Shown: piece by piece, positions 31,850-33,244 of the stretch | Layout: every line of letters starts with the position of its first letter | How positions within the stretch are numbered: the stretch's first letter is position 1 | IMG/VR virus record: IMGVR_UViG_3300030118_003075 | Location: 1-33,244 of that record | Strand: one strand, 5' to 3' | From: a virus | Length of the DNA stretch: 33,244 nt | Position numbers and translations under genes: made by a program | Notes under the pieces: generated by a model | Seen by the model: the letters and a program-made list of their open reading frames with translations, nothing else | Told to the model about the DNA's origin: nothing | Database searches by the model: none

Positions 31850-32332
31850 GTGAAGAAAAGATTTCTTAGTGGCAAAACTTATACTCACAGCACTGGCCAC
31901 AGCTGTGCATTTAGACAATGGAGAGCAGATAGTCATTGTAATCTAATACATGGTTATGCTCTTCAATTTGAACTTACATTTGGATCCACTGGTCTGGATG
32001 AAAAGAATTGGGTAGTAGACTTTGGTGGTCTAAAAGAACTGAAAGAATGGTTGAAGCATATGTTTGACCATACATATCTGATTGCAACAGATGATCCACA
32101 CTTCGATACATTTGTAGAGTTAGCAGATAAAAACCTCGTAGACCTCAGAGAAGTAGAGGCAGTTGGTTGTGAAAGGTTTGCAGAGTTGACTTTTGATAAA
32201 GCATCTAGTATAATAGCAGACAAGTATGGAGATAGATGTTGGGTTGAAAGTGTTACAGTTAGAGAACATGAATCTAACTCAGCTACTTGTGTAAACATGG
32301 AAAGACCAATGAACGAGGAACAAGATGCCTAA
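31850..32332 (+). CDS. queD: 6-carboxy-tetrahydropterin synthase QueD
   Basis: 160 residues from GTG 31850, with AGGAGG (31839-31844) five bases before. The 6-pyruvoyl-tetrahydropterin synthase fold shows the first zinc His17 (TGHSCAF), catalytic Cys30 (SHCNLIHGYAL), VVDFGGLKEL, the catalytic Asp-His in MFDHTYLIATDDP, and VREHESNSATC at the end. QueD turns dihydroneopterin triphosphate into 6-carboxytetrahydropterin. The canonical HGH zinc pair is HGY here (His34, Tyr36), so one zinc ligand is replaced. Its gene overlaps folE2, the enzyme of the previous step. Confidence 0.92.
   Translation: MKKRFLSGKTYTHSTGHSCAFRQWRADSHCNLIHGYALQFELTFGSTGLDEKNWVVDFGGLKELKEWLKHMFDHTYLIATDDPHFDTFVELADKNLVDLREVEAVGCERFAELTFDKASSIIADKYGDRCWVESVTVREHESNSATCVNMERPMNEEQDA
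32186..32214 (+). promoter_or_regulatory. sigma-70 promoter inside queD, upstream of folE2
   Basis: TTGACT (32186-32191), 17-base spacer, TATAAT (32209-32214). The boxes are identical to those of the promoter inside gp46. Transcription would start near 32221, about 105 bases before the folE2 ATG. Confidence 0.7.
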
Positions 32333-33244
32333 TATAGATTATTCAAAGAAAATGCCGGGAACAATCTTCTCTTATGATGAAGATTTTTATACTGATGACT
32401 TACCAGATCCACAAATAGATCCAGTCCTTCCAGGAGCTCGCGTACCACTTAAGAAGGTTGGAATTGCTCCAGTTGATCTGCCAGTCAAGCTAAGAAGTAG
32501 AAGTGGTGGTGAAGATAAACTACTTCAAGCTGAAGCTAGCTTGTATTGTTCTTTGGATGATCCAATGGCTAAAGGTCTTAACTTATCAAGACTATATCTA
32601 CTAATGCATGAGAAGATAAAAGACTCATTCTCATTAGATGGTATGGAACAAGCATTGAAAGAACTAGCAGAAGGTCAAGGAGCTAAGAACGCATACTGTA
32701 AACTTAGATTCAAATATCCTATGTACCAAGAAGCTCTTAGAACTAGAAAGCAAGGTTCTAAAGAAAAAGCTAGAGGTCATATTGCATACAAGACTGAACT
32801 AGAAGGACAGTATAGAGATGGAGCTTATAGATGGTTCCTAACTATTGATTACGTATACTCATCTACTTGTCCTTGTTCTTTTGAGTTAGCACATGATGCT
32901 AGAGAGAAAAGAAATGCAGCAGCTAATGCTCATAGTCAAAGATCAATACTAAAAGTAAAAGTAGCTTTCGATAGAATGTTAGACAACATTGTATGGATTG
33001 AGGACTTAGTAGACTTATGTAGAGAGAACATTCCTACAGAAGTACAGATAGTAGTTAAGAGAAGAGATGAGCAAGCATTTGCAGAATTGAATGGTGCTAA
33101 CTTATTGTTCTCAGAAGATGCTGTAAGAATTATGCATAATGCATTAGACGAATGGGTTGATATGGGTAAGATAAATGACTTCAGTATTGTGGCTTCACAT
33201 GAAGAGTCATTACATCCTTGGAATGCAATTGCAGTATCAACAGG
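32325..33244 (+). CDS. folE2: GTP cyclohydrolase FolE2 (GCYH-IB), cut at window end
   Basis: 306 full codons from ATG 32325, which overlaps the last eight bases of queD; no stop before the window edge. The diagnostic segment STCPCSFELA (Cys182, Cys184), followed by NAAANAHSQRS (His203), is the metal and catalytic site of the type IB enzyme. The last residues (EESLHPWNAIAVSTG) match the usual C-terminal strand, so only a few residues are probably missing. FolE2 converts GTP to dihydroneopterin triphosphate, the substrate of QueD, and works with metals other than zinc. Overlapping queD fits a shared pathway. Confidence 0.93.
   Translation, partial: MPNIDYSKKMPGTIFSYDEDFYTDDLPDPQIDPVLPGARVPLKKVGIAPVDLPVKLRSRSGGEDKLLQAEASLYCSLDDPMAKGLNLSRLYLLMHEKIKDSFSLDGMEQALKELAEGQGAKNAYCKLRFKYPMYQEALRTRKQGSKEKARGHIAYKTELEGQYRDGAYRWFLTIDYVYSSTCPCSFELAHDAREKRNAAANAHSQRSILKVKVAFDRMLDNIVWIEDLVDLCRENIPTEVQIVVKRRDEQAFAELNGANLLFSEDAVRIMHNALDEWVDMGKINDFSIVASHEESLHPWNAIAVST

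Noticed and set aside
1-33244. CRISPR array, insertion sequence or prophage integration module
   Set aside because: No regularly spaced repeats, transposase or integrase motifs were found on either strand; the only clear nucleotide repeat is the pair of promoter cassettes.

Overview
The window is a stretch of the genome of a T4-like (Straboviridae/Kyanoviridae-type) contractile-tailed phage, very probably marine. The evidence is gene order. Homologues of T4 genes 13-14-15-16-17-18-19-20-67-68-21-22-23 follow one another on the plus strand in T4 order, and 3, uvsY, uvsW, 55, 47 and 46 follow as in marine T4-like phages. The DNA is AT-rich (roughly a third G+C by eye) and every convincing gene is on the plus strand. 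There is no tRNA, CRISPR array, integrase or IS element, and no gap without a gene exceeds about 120 bases. The host cannot be named from this window; AT-rich pelagic bacteria or cyanobacteria are both possible.

Layout. (1) 1-7444: tail of an unidentified gene, then nine genes for fibre, whisker or other virion proteins, low in complexity and rich in Thr/Ser/Asn/Gly. They sit where T4 keeps its short tail fibre and whisker genes. Three share an Mtd-like N-terminal segment, one has two PKD-like repeats, and one carries a cupredoxin-like domain with a full set of candidate type-1 copper ligands. (2) 7453-20240: neck (13, 14), tail completion (15), terminase (16, 17), sheath and tube (18, 19), portal (20), scaffold core and protease (67, 68, 21, 22) and major capsid protein (23). 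Several are preceded by the T4-type late promoter TATAAATA. (3) 20241-21949: after a strong terminator, an island of four unrecognised small genes. It is driven by two near-identical 57-base promoter/leader cassettes of the host sigma-70 type. (4) 21945-28691: a late promoter with a structured leader, a small conserved gene and the tail terminator gp3. A tightly coupled chain follows: membrane protein, UvsY, UvsW, an LSm-like protein, the late sigma factor gp55, and gp47/gp46. (5) 28688-33244: an accessory metabolic cluster of peptide deformylase, flavodoxin, QueE, a 2OG-Fe(II) oxygenase-like protein, a small basic protein, an ElaA-like acetyltransferase, QueD and FolE2 (cut by the window end).

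How it works together. gp55, encoded here, should direct RNA polymerase to the TATAAATA sites in front of the virion genes. A second promoter class (TTGAC[TC], 17-base spacer, [TG]ATAAT or TATACT) lies in front of the island genes and inside the 3' ends of gp46 and queD and the start of the acetyltransferase gene, and should give early expression of accessory genes. FolE2, QueD and QueE are three successive steps from GTP to 7-carboxy-7-deazaguanine. The flavodoxin gene overlaps queE and may supply electrons to this radical-SAM enzyme. Such pathways in phages are known to feed 7-deazaguanine DNA modification or queuosine synthesis. QueC and a transferase are not in the window, so the end product is open.

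The items most worth follow-up are the QueE with a displaced third cysteine beside its flavodoxin, the QueD with an altered zinc motif, the promoter-cassette island, the promoters hidden in coding sequence, and the copper-site fibre.
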